From a virus: 37,438 nucleotides of DNA. Shown in pieces: positions 25,365-31,733 of this stretch (its first letter is position 1; every line of letters starts with the position of its first letter). The DNA lies in the IMG/VR virus record IMGVR_UViG_3300017728_000037, positions 1-37,438 of that record; one strand, written 5' to 3'. The position numbers and the translations under genes are program-made. The notes beneath the pieces are model-generated. The model was not told the DNA's origin, searched no databases, and saw only the letters and a list, made by a program, of their open reading frames with translations.

Positions 25365-26157
25365 GACGATCTATGGGGCAACGCCTAATGCGGCCTCTGC
25401 GGGCCTCAATTGGGTTATGAGCAACGTTTTGCCTCAACAGGCGGGATTGCAAGTGACCGGCGTCGTTTACCAGTACACGGCAGTTAAAGACCCAGAAGAC
25501 GATATGGTCGTGCATGTGCAAAACCAGAATGCGCAAGACAGCGGTTATATCTTCCGTGAGACGGATGATTGGTCTGGCCTGCCCGGTAATACGATCAACA
25601 AGCTAATACCTGTCGGTGACGTCCCTATACAGCTATGGGGCGATGGATCGATTGATGTGGAGGGCCAAGGTCAGGTGACTGAGCCTAACGTGGTTTACAC
25701 GTATAGGTACGACCCTTGTTATGACCCACAAAGCGACCCTTCATGTCCCGGCTATTTACCTCCCATTCCTGAGCCTGAGCTAGTAGATGTATACGACGCG
25801 CTAAATGATCAGGCGGTGCTAGAGGCAACACAAGAGACAGATCCTGAGCTGTTTGACCGCGACGGCAAGAACAGGCGTGAGGTAGAGCGTGAGGCTGATG
25901 ACCGACTAGAGCAGGGGCTTGCGGCATCGGAGAACGCATTAAATATAGCTAGTGGTTCAGCACAAGACTTTATGGTTGCAGCGATGGCTAACGAGATGCG
26001 ATTTGACCCTTATTATGCGGCAAAGCTAGAGGGTGGCGTTTACCGGGACGTTGTAGCGTTACCAAGCAAAGATATACCCGATAACCCGCGGGCCTTGCGT
26101 AACGGCCTCGCACAGCAGCTTTTACACCAGAAAATGATCGATTCACAATACAAGTGA
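25300..26157 (+). CDS. Exported protein 2 (285 aa)
   Basis: The signal peptide MTILPRALALLLAFWASYSC is followed by a mature protein with TYRYDPCYDPQSDPSCPGYL, a Cys/Pro-rich loop, then an acidic linker and a helical C-terminal half (EREADDRLEQGLAASENALN). No lipobox is seen around the Cys. The start could also be GTG at 25291, since both have an acceptable ribosome binding site. The gene overlaps the hydrophobic tail of exported protein 1 by 65 bases. I cannot assign a function. Confidence 0.7.
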   Translation: MTILPRALALLLAFWASYSCSETIYGATPNAASAGLNWVMSNVLPQQAGLQVTGVVYQYTAVKDPEDDMVVHVQNQNAQDSGYIFRETDDWSGLPGNTINKLIPVGDVPIQLWGDGSIDVEGQGQVTEPNVVYTYRYDPCYDPQSDPSCPGYLPPIPEPELVDVYDALNDQAVLEATQETDPELFDRDGKNRREVEREADDRLEQGLAASENALNIASGSAQDFMVAAMANEMRFDPYYAAKLEGGVYRDVVALPSKDIPDNPRALRNGLAQQLLHQKMIDSQYK

Positions 26158-26167
26158 GGTATGTACG

Positions 26168-26662
26168 ATGTACAAAATAGTAGTTAGTGCGCTTGCACTG
26201 TTAGCACTTCCGGCGATTGCAGAAGAGGCAATCATCACTGGAAACGTAGAGTCTAAGTGCCAAATCAATACTGATATCAACGGTGTCTTCGGTAACCCGA
26301 CTGCCGGCACATTGAGCACATTGCCAGCAGATGGCGGCGTTATGCCCATCATTCGATACGACGTTGCGCTGGGGGAAGCGTACACGGCCCGTGTCATAGC
26401 ACCTAGCAGCTTTAGCACGTCGCCCGCATTAGACGATATTGTTGTGTGGACTGCCGACGTTGAAGTCAACGAGGTCTCAGATACAGCAATGGCTGACTAT
26501 GAAACTGACAAGATTCAGTACGAGTACACGACTGAGTTTGACTTACACACCGCGGGATCTACGTGGTTTAAGGTCACAAGCAAGGCCGAGTACGGGTATG
26601 GTCGATCACTCCCCGGCGGTCAGTATCGAGCTATTGTGATGGCAGAATGTATCGCCAATTGA
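26168..26662 (+). CDS. Exported protein 3 (164 aa)
   Basis: MYKIVVSALALLALPAIAEE is a textbook signal peptide (cleavage after AIA). The mature part is beta-rich: AIITGNVESKCQINTDINGV, later MPIIRYDVALGEAYTARV, STWFKVTSKAEYGYGRSLPG and a C-terminal GQYRAIVMAECIAN. Two Cys, one near each end of the mature domain, could form a disulphide. The layout, with TGxVxxxC near the start and a final strand, recalls secreted pilin or spore-coat-U-like domains, but this is a fold guess only. Confidence 0.7.
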   Translation: MYKIVVSALALLALPAIAEEAIITGNVESKCQINTDINGVFGNPTAGTLSTLPADGGVMPIIRYDVALGEAYTARVIAPSSFSTSPALDDIVVWTADVEVNEVSDTAMADYETDKIQYEYTTEFDLHTAGSTWFKVTSKAEYGYGRSLPGGQYRAIVMAECIAN

Positions 26663-27048
26663 TGAAAACGGTATATGCAACACTTGCTTTTGCAGTGGCC
26701 TCTCTGGCTCAAGCGCATGAGATGTTGCCAACATATCCTCGCCTCAAGCCGTCATACGTTGACGACGTCATGCAGACTAAAATGCGGATGTTTAACAAGC
26801 GTCAGGATGTGGAGTGGTATGAGATAGGCGTCTTTGATGCTGAGTGGAATCCAGTGCCATTCGTTACTGGTTATCGCATATTGAAGCTAGAGTACCTGTC
26901 GCACGTTACTTTCGACGTGTATATCAGGGAGTCTGACGCAAGGCGCGCGCACTACATTTGCTCGCAGTCGAAGTTAAAGCGCGATGACTCAGAAGGTACG
27001 GTGATTGCCTCGCGGATATGCTCTAAATTTAAGCCACCGTTACTATGA
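26662..27048 (+). CDS. Exported protein 4 (128 aa)
   Basis: MKTVYATLAFAVASLAQAHE is a signal peptide with cleavage after AQA. The mature part has HEMLPTYPRLKPSYVDDVMQ, then MFNKRQDVEWYEIGVFDAEW and two C-terminal Cys (AHYICSQSKL, SRICSKF). A short strand pattern is reminiscent of the N-terminal Ig-like domain of periplasmic pilus chaperones, which would pair with the pilin-like exported protein 3. That pairing is speculative. The start at 26662 (TGATG overlap) is preferred over an in-frame ATG at 26647. Confidence 0.72.
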   Translation: MKTVYATLAFAVASLAQAHEMLPTYPRLKPSYVDDVMQTKMRMFNKRQDVEWYEIGVFDAEWNPVPFVTGYRILKLEYLSHVTFDVYIRESDARRAHYICSQSKLKRDDSEGTVIASRICSKFKPPLL

Positions 27049-27464
27049 AGAGGATCGCATTATTACTGCCGTTTCTGTGCGTAAATGCGTACGGGCAGAA
27101 CAACTCACTTAATTTACAGCTCCCTAGTGGGCCGACCAGCTACCAGTCAGATAAGTTCCGGGCCGGCGATTTAGATTGCTCTAACGCAATAGGCGGCGGT
27201 ACGAACTTAGAATTCGGCGTTACCGGTATTATTAACAATGCTGAAGACCCCTTTTCTGGCCGTGACCCTATTAATCCACAGCGGAAAGATATCGGCGTCT
27301 ATGCGCGCATTGTTATACCACTCGATGGCCCGGAGGAGCGAATTAACTGCAACACCCTGTACAAGCTAGAGCTGGAGAAGAAGCAGCTAGAGGTGCTTAA
27401 GTTGCGCCGCGAAGTAGAGAACCTTCGTAGGATGGCGTCTAGCGATGAGGAGTTCGAGAATTGA
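27045..27464 (+). CDS. Exported protein 5 with C-terminal coiled coil (139 aa)
   Basis: The signal peptide MKRIALLLPFLCVNAYGQNN is followed by SLNLQLPSGPTSYQSDKFRA, then LDCSNAIGGGTNLEFGVTG and GVYARIVIPLDGPEERINC. The protein ends in a charged heptad-rich coiled coil (LYKLELEKKQLEVLKLRREV). The mature beta segment resembles an outer-membrane or periplasmic barrel-like strand pattern. The coiled coil could pair with the membrane-anchored coiled coil of the next gene, spanin-like. No lipobox is present, so it is not a classical o-spanin. Confidence 0.7.
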   Translation: MKRIALLLPFLCVNAYGQNNSLNLQLPSGPTSYQSDKFRAGDLDCSNAIGGGTNLEFGVTGIINNAEDPFSGRDPINPQRKDIGVYARIVIPLDGPEERINCNTLYKLELEKKQLEVLKLRREVENLRRMASSDEEFEN

Positions 27465-27967
27465 GCGAAGACATCGAAGATCAGGTCAAGATGGTAACCG
27501 GGCATGTGTCCAAGATGTCATGGGGTGCGCGTATTGCGGCCTTTAGTGTGGTTAGTAGCTTGTGTGGAACGCTATATGGCGGGTTCTTGATGTATCAGAA
27601 GGTCGAAGAGATCGCTACGCTCGATCTTGGTGCATACCAGCAGCAGATGGAAGTCATGGACACCAAGGTGACTGAGGCCGTGGAGTATAGCCGGGACATT
27701 AAAAATGGTCTGCGCGATGATATAATCAGGATCGAACAGCAGGCAGATCGCACTGAGGATTTAGTACGAAGTAGCACTCGTGAGCTACGTGACGCTATGG
27801 ATACTGTGCAGAAAGATGCGCGTGAGATGATAGACGCGGCAGATGATCGATTCGAGACGCGACGTGAGCAGTTGCGGGCCTCTCAAGATCAAGACATGAA
27901 GGAGCTGGAAGAGCGGTTAGAGGCGCTAGTCCAGAAGGCATTAGACAACCCACTGGCGGACAAGTAA
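27461..27967 (+). CDS. Membrane-anchored coiled-coil protein, possible inner-membrane spanin (168 aa)
   Basis: One transmembrane segment (residues about 22-46, IAAFSVVSSLCGTLYGGFLM) follows a short cytoplasmic N-terminus. The rest is a long charged coiled coil to residue 165. This topology fits an i-spanin or a lysis-cassette accessory protein, and it is the first gene of the lysis group. TTG is the start, in a TTGA overlap with exported protein 5. No classical Rz motif is recognised, so the function remains a guess. Confidence 0.6.
   Translation: MSEDIEDQVKMVTGHVSKMSWGARIAAFSVVSSLCGTLYGGFLMYQKVEEIATLDLGAYQQQMEVMDTKVTEAVEYSRDIKNGLRDDIIRIEQQADRTEDLVRSSTRELRDAMDTVQKDAREMIDAADDRFETRREQLRASQDQDMKELEERLEALVQKALDNPLADK
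27718..27726 (+). promoter_or_regulatory. TGATATAAT extended -10-like motif, copy 3 (intragenic)
   Basis: An exact TGATATAAT lies within the coiled-coil gene, about 240 bases before the XhlA-like gene. No ribosome binding site overlap explains it here. It could provide a promoter for the holin and endolysin. The -35 region (ATTAAA at 27698-27703) is poor, as allowed for extended -10 promoters. Confidence 0.4.
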
Positions 27968-28173
27968 TGGATACAGCAGGAGAGGCATTAAAGCGCATAG
28001 AGATACACCAAGCAGAATGTGAGGTGCTGCGTAAGTCTATAGACGACAGGCTCGACAGAATAGAAAAGCGACTTGATGACGGTGGGAATCAGTTTAAACG
28101 ACTCGAACGAATGATCTGGGGCAACACGGTTCTCGTGGTTAGCTTACTAAAAGGCTTGGAGTATTTAGGATGA
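27967..28173 (+). CDS. XhlA-like small lysis-associated protein (68 aa)
   Basis: It has an amphipathic coiled coil with SIDDRLDRIEKRLDDGGNQF, followed by a short hydrophobic C-terminal segment (MIWGNTVLVVSLLKGLEYLG). This is the layout of hemolysin XhlA-type proteins that accompany holins. It lies directly before the holin gene and overlaps it by four bases (ATGA-type junction). Its start shares one base with the preceding stop. Confidence 0.65.
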   Translation: MDTAGEALKRIEIHQAECEVLRKSIDDRLDRIEKRLDDGGNQFKRLERMIWGNTVLVVSLLKGLEYLG

Positions 28174-28646
28174 AATTTGATGCAATCAAAGGTTTGGTTG
28201 GTGAGTTAGCTCCTACTATTGGCGCGGCTCTTGGTGGCCCTGTAGGGGGCGCGGCGGCAGGCATGCTGGCACAGGTGCTAGGTTGTGAGCCTACGCCACA
28301 GAAGATTGAGAAGGCGCTACAGACGGCTACACCAGAGCAACTGGCTGAGATCAAGAAGGCTGAACTTGACTTTGAAGTCAGGATGAAAGAGCTTGAAGTT
28401 GATGTATTTTCCTTAGAAACAAAGGATACACAACATGCTAGAGAATCATTCTCAGAGGATTGGACGGCAAGATCTATCGCTATTCTGTCCATACTGCTGT
28501 TTGGTGGGTATGTGTTTCTCGTTACTCTCCAACCTGCTGATGACAACGACCTCAATGTCGTTAACCTCGTGCTGGGTTATCTCGGGGGCATCGTGTCTTC
28601 TGTGGTGAGCTTTTACTTCGGCGCTAGCAAGTCGGGTGGAAAATGA
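28170..28646 (+). CDS. Holin, GTA-type 3TM family (158 aa)
   Basis: An N-terminal Gly/Ala-rich hydrophobic helix (LAPTIGAALGGPVGGAAAGM) is followed by a charged helical linker (QIEKALQTATPEQL-like region, residues 45-95). Two further transmembrane helices lie at about 100-122 and 130-152, ending YFGASKSGGK. This order and the FYFGASKS ending are characteristic of the holin-of-3TMs family (gene-transfer-agent release holins). It should permeabilise the inner membrane to release the endolysin encoded four bases into its 3' end. Confidence 0.85.
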   Translation: MKFDAIKGLVGELAPTIGAALGGPVGGAAAGMLAQVLGCEPTPQKIEKALQTATPEQLAEIKKAELDFEVRMKELEVDVFSLETKDTQHARESFSEDWTARSIAILSILLFGGYVFLVTLQPADDNDLNVVNLVLGYLGGIVSSVVSFYFGASKSGGK

Positions 28647-29059
28647 GCAAGCTATCTGATCAACTAAGAGTCCACGAAGGCGTACGCAAGCACGTATACC
28701 TTTGCTCTGCGGGATACGAGACCATTGGTGTAGGTCGTAACATTGCCGACTCTGGCCTTGGCTTGTCTGACGACGAGATCGACTACCTGCTGGAGAATGA
28801 CATCACGCGATGCCGTAAAGAGCTAGAGACGTACTCGTGGTTCTCTGATCTCGATGAGGTACGCCAAGACGCGCTTATCAATATGTGCTTTAACTTGGGT
28901 CTAAGTCGATTGGCTAACTTTAAGAACGCCCTCGCCTCTATGGAAATTGGTGCATACGCAGATGCTGCTGAGCATTTTTTGGACTCACGCTGGGCCAGTC
29001 AGGTAGGTAACCGGGCGCAAGAAGTGGCCTACATGATCCGCACTGGAGAGTACCCCTAA
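28643..29059 (+). CDS. Endolysin, T4-type lysozyme (GH24) with Cys in the catalytic triad (138 aa)
   Basis: VHEGVRKHVYLCSAGYETIG aligns with the T4 lysozyme active site. E12 corresponds to T4 E11, C21 to D20 and T27 to T26, giving the E-8-(D/C)-5-T pattern known from phage lysozymes. Further family elements are DALINMCFNLGLSRLANFKN and WASQVGNRAQEVAYMIRTGEYP. The enzyme cleaves the MurNAc-GlcNAc bond in peptidoglycan. There is no signal peptide, so export depends on the adjacent holin. The gene start overlaps the holin stop (ATGA). Confidence 0.92.
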   Translation: MSKLSDQLRVHEGVRKHVYLCSAGYETIGVGRNIADSGLGLSDDEIDYLLENDITRCRKELETYSWFSDLDEVRQDALINMCFNLGLSRLANFKNALASMEIGAYADAAEHFLDSRWASQVGNRAQEVAYMIRTGEYP

Positions 29060-29074
29060 GTTCCACGTAGAACA
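29059..29074. promoter_or_regulatory. Degenerate parS-like palindrome after the endolysin
   Basis: AGTTCCACGTAGAACA matches the perfect parS-like site at 20185-20200 at 14 of 16 positions and keeps the GTTC/GAAC arms. It starts at the last base of the endolysin stop codon and lies in the 142-bp intergenic region before the early genes, where no coding constraint explains it. Confidence 0.45.
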
Positions 29075-29080
29075 CTCCAC

Positions 29081-29097
29081 TGTCGCTTGAGGCGACA
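29081..29097 (+). other. Hairpin TGTCGC-TTGAG-GCGACA
   Basis: A perfect 6-bp stem with a 5-nt loop lies between lysis and early genes. No U-tract follows, so it is not an ordinary intrinsic terminator. It could protect the 3' end of lysis mRNA or pause polymerase. Confidence 0.5.
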
Positions 29098-29134
29098 CAC
29101 CTAGCAAGGTAGCTATAACGCTATCTGTGTCAGA

Positions 29135-29165
29135 TGTTGCAACACACGCTATATGTATGTAGTAT
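29135..29165 (+). promoter_or_regulatory. Candidate sigma70 early promoter with overlapping operator palindrome
   Basis: TTGCAA (29137-29142) and TAGTAT (29160-29165) are separated by exactly 17 bp, each matching the sigma70 hexamers at 4 of 6 positions. A perfect 10-bp palindrome TGTTGCAACA (29135-29144) covers the -35 element and could be a repressor site. It precedes the run of early genes starting at 29202. Confidence 0.45.
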
Positions 29166-29170
29166 CTCTA

Positions 29171-29188
29171 ATGTGCAATTAAGCACAT
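29171..29188 (+). promoter_or_regulatory. Inverted repeat ATGTGC-AATTAA-GCACAT in the early leader
   Basis: Perfect 6-bp arms with a 6-nt A/T spacer lie just downstream of the candidate promoter and 3 bases before the ribosome binding site GGGAGAAGG (29191-29199). It is either an operator or an mRNA hairpin that modulates translation of the first early gene. Confidence 0.5.
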
Positions 29189-29201
29189 ACGGGAGAAGGC
29201 T

Positions 29202-29588
29202 ATGTACGTTGATATCTATGACCTCAATCAGAGGTTTCCGGGTTGGCAATCAGACATCGATCTAATCGTTGGCGAGACACGTGGCGAGCTAGTCGCGTGG
29301 GCGTTTCTTAATGACTACGACGAGTTGATGTCTACTGCCATTTTTGAGGTTTTCTACAAGGCCGCTGAGCAGTCGTGTCGTAAGGACATGGCTGAGTGGC
29401 TTATGAATCTATTCGTTGATAGTCAGGCATCAGGGCCGTGGGTCAATACTACGCGCGACTTGTACTGGGATGGCTGCCGCTGGTTCCTTGAGAAGTATCT
29501 GGTTGAGGAATCACATAACCACAATGCTCAGATGGGCGAGCCTGACGATCTGTCTGCTTATAAGTATGAGAGGGGGATGTCGCTATGA
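29202..29588 (+). CDS. Unknown early protein (128 aa)
   Basis: This is the first gene of the early block, with the strongest ribosome binding site in the window (GGGAGAAGG). It is an acidic, Trp-rich protein from MYVDIYDLNQRFPGWQSDID through EAFYKAAEQ-like helices to GCRWFLEKYLVEESHNHNAQ. I do not recognise the family. An acidic small protein expressed first is typical of host-takeover factors, but this is inference from position only. It overlaps the next gene by four bases. Confidence 0.7.
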   Translation: MYVDIYDLNQRFPGWQSDIDLIVGETRGELVAWAFLNDYDELMSTAIFEVFYKAAEQSCRKDMAEWLMNLFVDSQASGPWVNTTRDLYWDGCRWFLEKYLVEESHNHNAQMGEPDDLSAYKYERGMSL

Positions 29589-29830
29589 GCGATAAGTTAC
29601 TGAGTCAGGAAGAGCTGGATGCGCTGTTCTGGATTACTGACCGGCCTAAGACTGTCGGTGAGGCTGAGATGGATGCACGGCTACAAGATTACCTAGAGCT
29701 GTGTGAGCAAGCGTTTATTGCCGGCTGGACTGACTGCGAGGAAAACATCCTTGCGGGAGAGTACAAAACAGATGCCTATTACAACGGGTATCACCAATCG
29801 ATGAAGCTCAAGGGGGAGCGTAATGATTGA
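29585..29830 (+). CDS. Unknown early acidic protein (81 aa)
   Basis: The N-terminus MSDKLLSQEELDALFWITDR is followed by helical segments EMDARLQDYLELCEQAFIAG and a Tyr-rich end (YKTDAYYNGYHQ). I do not recognise it. ATGA overlap upstream and an 8-base overlap downstream show it is part of the early operon. The AFIAGWTDCEENILAGEYKT region resembles the AFSQGYAAGEEL stretch in the next protein, so the two may be distant paralogues. Confidence 0.65.
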   Translation: MSDKLLSQEELDALFWITDRPKTVGEAEMDARLQDYLELCEQAFIAGWTDCEENILAGEYKTDAYYNGYHQSMKLKGERND

Positions 29831-30074
29831 TTACGAAGAAGTGTTAACGAAGAGCTGGGAGCATGCCATGCGGTTACTGGCTAGGGAGTTTCGGCAAGGC
29901 TTTGAGACTGGATATTACGGTCGCTACATGGAGCTGAAGCCGCGCATGTCTGATGCGTTCTCACAAGGGTATGCGGCAGGTGAAGAGCTTGCACGCGTGG
30001 AGTATGCGCAGAGTGTAGCTCCACAACAGGGTTACGAAGATGTGACCTATGAAGAAATGGCAAAGGGAGCTTAG
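29823..30074 (+). CDS. Unknown early protein (83 aa)
   Basis: An acidic helical protein contains SWEHAMRLLAREFRQGFETG, then MSDAFSQGYAAGEELARVEY and a Tyr/Glu-rich end. Similar F-x-x-G-Y/W-x-x-G spacing to the preceding protein suggests relatedness. Function is unknown. GGGGGAG just upstream (29811-29818 region) gives a good ribosome binding site, and the stop lies two bases before the next ATG. Confidence 0.65.
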   Translation: MIDYEEVLTKSWEHAMRLLAREFRQGFETGYYGRYMELKPRMSDAFSQGYAAGEELARVEYAQSVAPQQGYEDVTYEEMAKGA

Positions 30075-30076
30075 TT

Positions 30077-30310
30077 ATGAAAATTGATAAGAACATTCCG
30101 TTTTATGGTGTTAATACATGCTGGGCATGGCTGAGCGAAATGGAAGTCGGGGATAGTGTTTTAATTACCGACGCAGATGCAGACTCAATGCACTTTAAAA
30201 GTAAAGACGTCATGCGGAACAACATAATGAGGCAATTGCAGATGCGGGAAATGAAAGGCAAGTCTCGCAGATTGTCATGCGGGGATATTCGCTTATGGAG
30301 GATTAAGTAA
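30077..30310 (+). CDS. Unknown early protein (77 aa)
   Basis: It begins MKIDKNIPFYGVNTCWAWLS and continues EMEVGDSVLITDADADSMHF. It ends with a basic helix-like region (NNIMRQLQMREMKGKSRRL) and GDIRLWRIK. The small N-terminal beta unit and basic C-terminus would suit a nucleic-acid-associated protein. No family is recognised. The stop shares one base with the start of the putative annealing protein. Confidence 0.65.
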   Translation: MKIDKNIPFYGVNTCWAWLSEMEVGDSVLITDADADSMHFKSKDVMRNNIMRQLQMREMKGKSRRLSCGDIRLWRIK

Positions 30311-30918
30311 TGAGTGATATTCCACAGCCTGTTATTGATGCTTTAAAAGAGATCGACGAGACAGCCAAGACCTCTACTTGGGACTGTCATGGCACGCGTG
30401 TAATCCTGCACAAGGCGCTTGAGAAGATTGCTGCAAAGAAAGGCATTGCCTTTGATGCGCCCGTCCACTTAGTCACTGACCCAGTCAACAAGCAGGTAGC
30501 GATCCAAGTTACCGGGAGGCTGGGTGATATGGAGGCTTGGTCAATTGGTGAGGTTGCGCCAAACAACTGCAAGAACGTTTACCCGTTCGCTATGGCAGAG
30601 AAGCGCGCCAAAGACCGGGTGATCCTAAAGCTGGCTGGTCTACACGGTTACGTGTACTCAGAGGATGAGGCTGAAGACTTCAAAGAATCACCTCACGCCG
30701 CACTGCTGGCTTACAACGAGGCAGTGCGCGAGAACATCGACTTTGTGCTTGATGTCAAGACAGCGATAGCCAATGAGGAATGGGATCAGTTGCGAGCGAT
30801 CATCGAAGAAACGCCAAACGATGTGAAGCTTGCTTTAAACCTTGCCCCCAGTAAGGGCGGCATTTTTACAACGCACGAAGTTAAGTGCATGAAGCAAAAC
30901 CCAAAGGGAGATAAGTAA
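30310..30918 (+). CDS. Putative single-strand-annealing/recombination-associated protein (202 aa)
   Basis: The diagnostic stretch is YPFAMAEKRAKDRVILKLAG followed by LHGYVYSEDEAEDF, a motif shared by phage proteins next to SSB-like genes, often with a role in homologous recombination. The N-terminus has TSTWDCHGTRVILHKALEKI and a predicted beta sheet with KQVAIQVTGRLGDMEAWSIG, as in Rad52-fold annealases. The tight TAATG link to the SSB-like gene downstream supports a role in annealing. Assignment to a particular annealase family is not certain. Confidence 0.55.
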   Translation: MSDIPQPVIDALKEIDETAKTSTWDCHGTRVILHKALEKIAAKKGIAFDAPVHLVTDPVNKQVAIQVTGRLGDMEAWSIGEVAPNNCKNVYPFAMAEKRAKDRVILKLAGLHGYVYSEDEAEDFKESPHAALLAYNEAVRENIDFVLDVKTAIANEEWDQLRAIIEETPNDVKLALNLAPSKGGIFTTHEVKCMKQNPKGDK

Positions 30919-31175
30919 TGGAGTATGACAACACTAACCGGGGCGTTCTGTTCAAGAACGATAAGAAGGCCGATGAGAAGCATCCTGATTACAAGGGAAG
31001 CTACACGGACGTCAATGGCAATGACCACTGGCTCAATGCGTGGCTGGCTAAAGATAAGAACGGAAACACCTACATGCGTCTGACTACCAAGCTTAAGGAT
31101 GATGTCCACAAGCAAGGTATGCAGCAGGCGCGTCAGGTGATAGATCAGGGAGATGATAGTGACATCCCATTCTAA
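30918..31175 (+). CDS. SSB-like protein with acidic DIPF tail (85 aa)
   Basis: The protein begins MEYDNTNRGVLFKNDKKADE and has a short beta-rich core (YKGSYTDVNGNDHWLNAWLA, YMRLTTKLKD). It ends with QGDDSDIPF, the acidic tip with terminal Phe that single-stranded DNA-binding proteins use to recruit partners. At 85 residues it is shorter than a classical SSB, but small OB-fold proteins of this type are frequent in phages. Start and stop overlaps with both neighbours put it in the recombination block. Confidence 0.7.
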   Translation: MEYDNTNRGVLFKNDKKADEKHPDYKGSYTDVNGNDHWLNAWLAKDKNGNTYMRLTTKLKDDVHKQGMQQARQVIDQGDDSDIPF

Positions 31176-31374
31176 ACGCGCCGCAGAGCGATTTTGCGAG
31201 CTTCTAACGGACGTTGATGATCAGGCAGGTTCACACCTCGGATTAGGGTTAAACGTCTCTAGGGCCACTGTATATCGCTGGAGACAGCAGATTGATTCAG
31301 TGGACACACTTGGCATGCTGGCTGATTACTTCGGCGTGCCAATTACTGAGTTCTTACGGGAGAAAGAGCAATGA
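31159..31374 (+). CDS. HTH transcriptional regulator, Cro/CI-like (71 aa, GTG start)
   Basis: A helix-turn-helix is visible at VSRATVYRWRQQIDSVDTLG (residues about 31-50), followed by MLADYFGVPITEFLREKE, a usual third-helix and tail arrangement in Cro/CI-type regulators. GTG 31159 is preferred over ATG 31153 because AGGGAG (31147-31152) is spaced 6 bases from it and abuts the ATG. It lies 340 bases before the phased repeats at 31712-31761 and is a natural candidate for the protein that binds them. Confidence 0.7.
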   Translation: MTSHSKRAAERFCELLTDVDDQAGSHLGLGLNVSRATVYRWRQQIDSVDTLGMLADYFGVPITEFLREKEQ

Positions 31375-31595
31375 GTCAGAAGAAAAGGATCTTATCGCAC
31401 CTAAACAGCGGTAAGCGGTTAACTAGGCTGAGTGCATGGCATGAGCTAGGGGTTATTGAGTGCCCGGCACGTATCTCTGAGTTAAGGGCAGAGGGTCACA
31501 CAATCTTTTCAGAGCGAAAGACGGTGTTGAATCGATACGGTGAGTCAGTGCGGATTGCCGAATGGTTTATGCCGTTGCAATGTAAACGTCCCTGA
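31371..31595 (+). CDS. HTH_39-like DNA-binding protein (74 aa)
   Basis: The sequence KKRILSHLNSGKRLTRLSAWHELGV and CPARISELRAEGHTIFSER is the winged-helix HTH_39 arrangement seen in many small phage proteins, continuing to NRYGESVRIAEWFMP. It likely regulates phage transcription or replication. It overlaps the previous regulator by four bases. Its last codons overlap the U-tract of a leftward terminator, so a convergent minus-strand RNA ends right at its stop. Confidence 0.8.
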   Translation: MSQKKRILSHLNSGKRLTRLSAWHELGVIECPARISELRAEGHTIFSERKTVLNRYGESVRIAEWFMPLQCKRP

Positions 31596-31622
31596 AAAAA
31601 GAAACCCCCTCGAGAGAGGGGG
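31595..31622 (-). terminator. Leftward intrinsic terminator
   Basis: Read on the minus strand: CCCCCTC, loop TCTC, GAGGGGG, then TTTCTTTTTT. The 7-bp stem occupies 31605-31611 and 31616-31622. On the plus strand the T-tract is absent (AGTCAC follows), so the polarity is leftward, against the direction of all genes. Confidence 0.75.
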
Positions 31623-31698
31623 AGTCACGGGAGTTCCACTATGTTGACTAAGGGGGTCAAACTTGTGGTATCTTCAACCTCGGCTAGAAGTAAAAGAT
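31595..31698 (-). ncRNA. Predicted leftward small RNA of about 100 nt
   Basis: A minus-strand transcription unit is defined by a near-consensus promoter (31705-31733) and an intrinsic terminator (31595-31622). The predicted start is near 31698. The RNA would contain an internal hairpin (TTGAC/GTCAA arms at 31644-31648 and 31656-31660) and the terminator stem, with no open frame longer than a few codons. It resembles in layout the short leftward RNAs of lambda (OOP) or plasmid copy-control RNAs; its target is unknown. Confidence 0.5.
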
Positions 31699-31704
31699 GT
31701 GTGT

Positions 31705-31733
31705 ATTGTACGTTACGTTACAACTTGTGACAA
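31705..31733 (-). promoter_or_regulatory. Near-consensus sigma70 promoter on the minus strand
   Basis: Read on the minus strand: TTGTCA (complement of 31728-31733), exactly 17 bp, then TACAAT (complement of 31705-31710). Each hexamer matches consensus at 5 of 6 positions. It is the best promoter I see in the window and points away from all genes. It lies inside the phased repeat array, so a protein binding the repeats would control it. Confidence 0.65.

Noticed and set aside
29081-29097. Hairpin after endolysin as intrinsic terminator
   Set aside because: No T-tract follows on either strand, so it was kept only as a hairpin.
31616-31640. Rightward terminator after the HTH_39 gene
   Set aside because: The stem is perfect but is followed by AGTCACGG on the plus strand; the T-run exists only on the minus strand.
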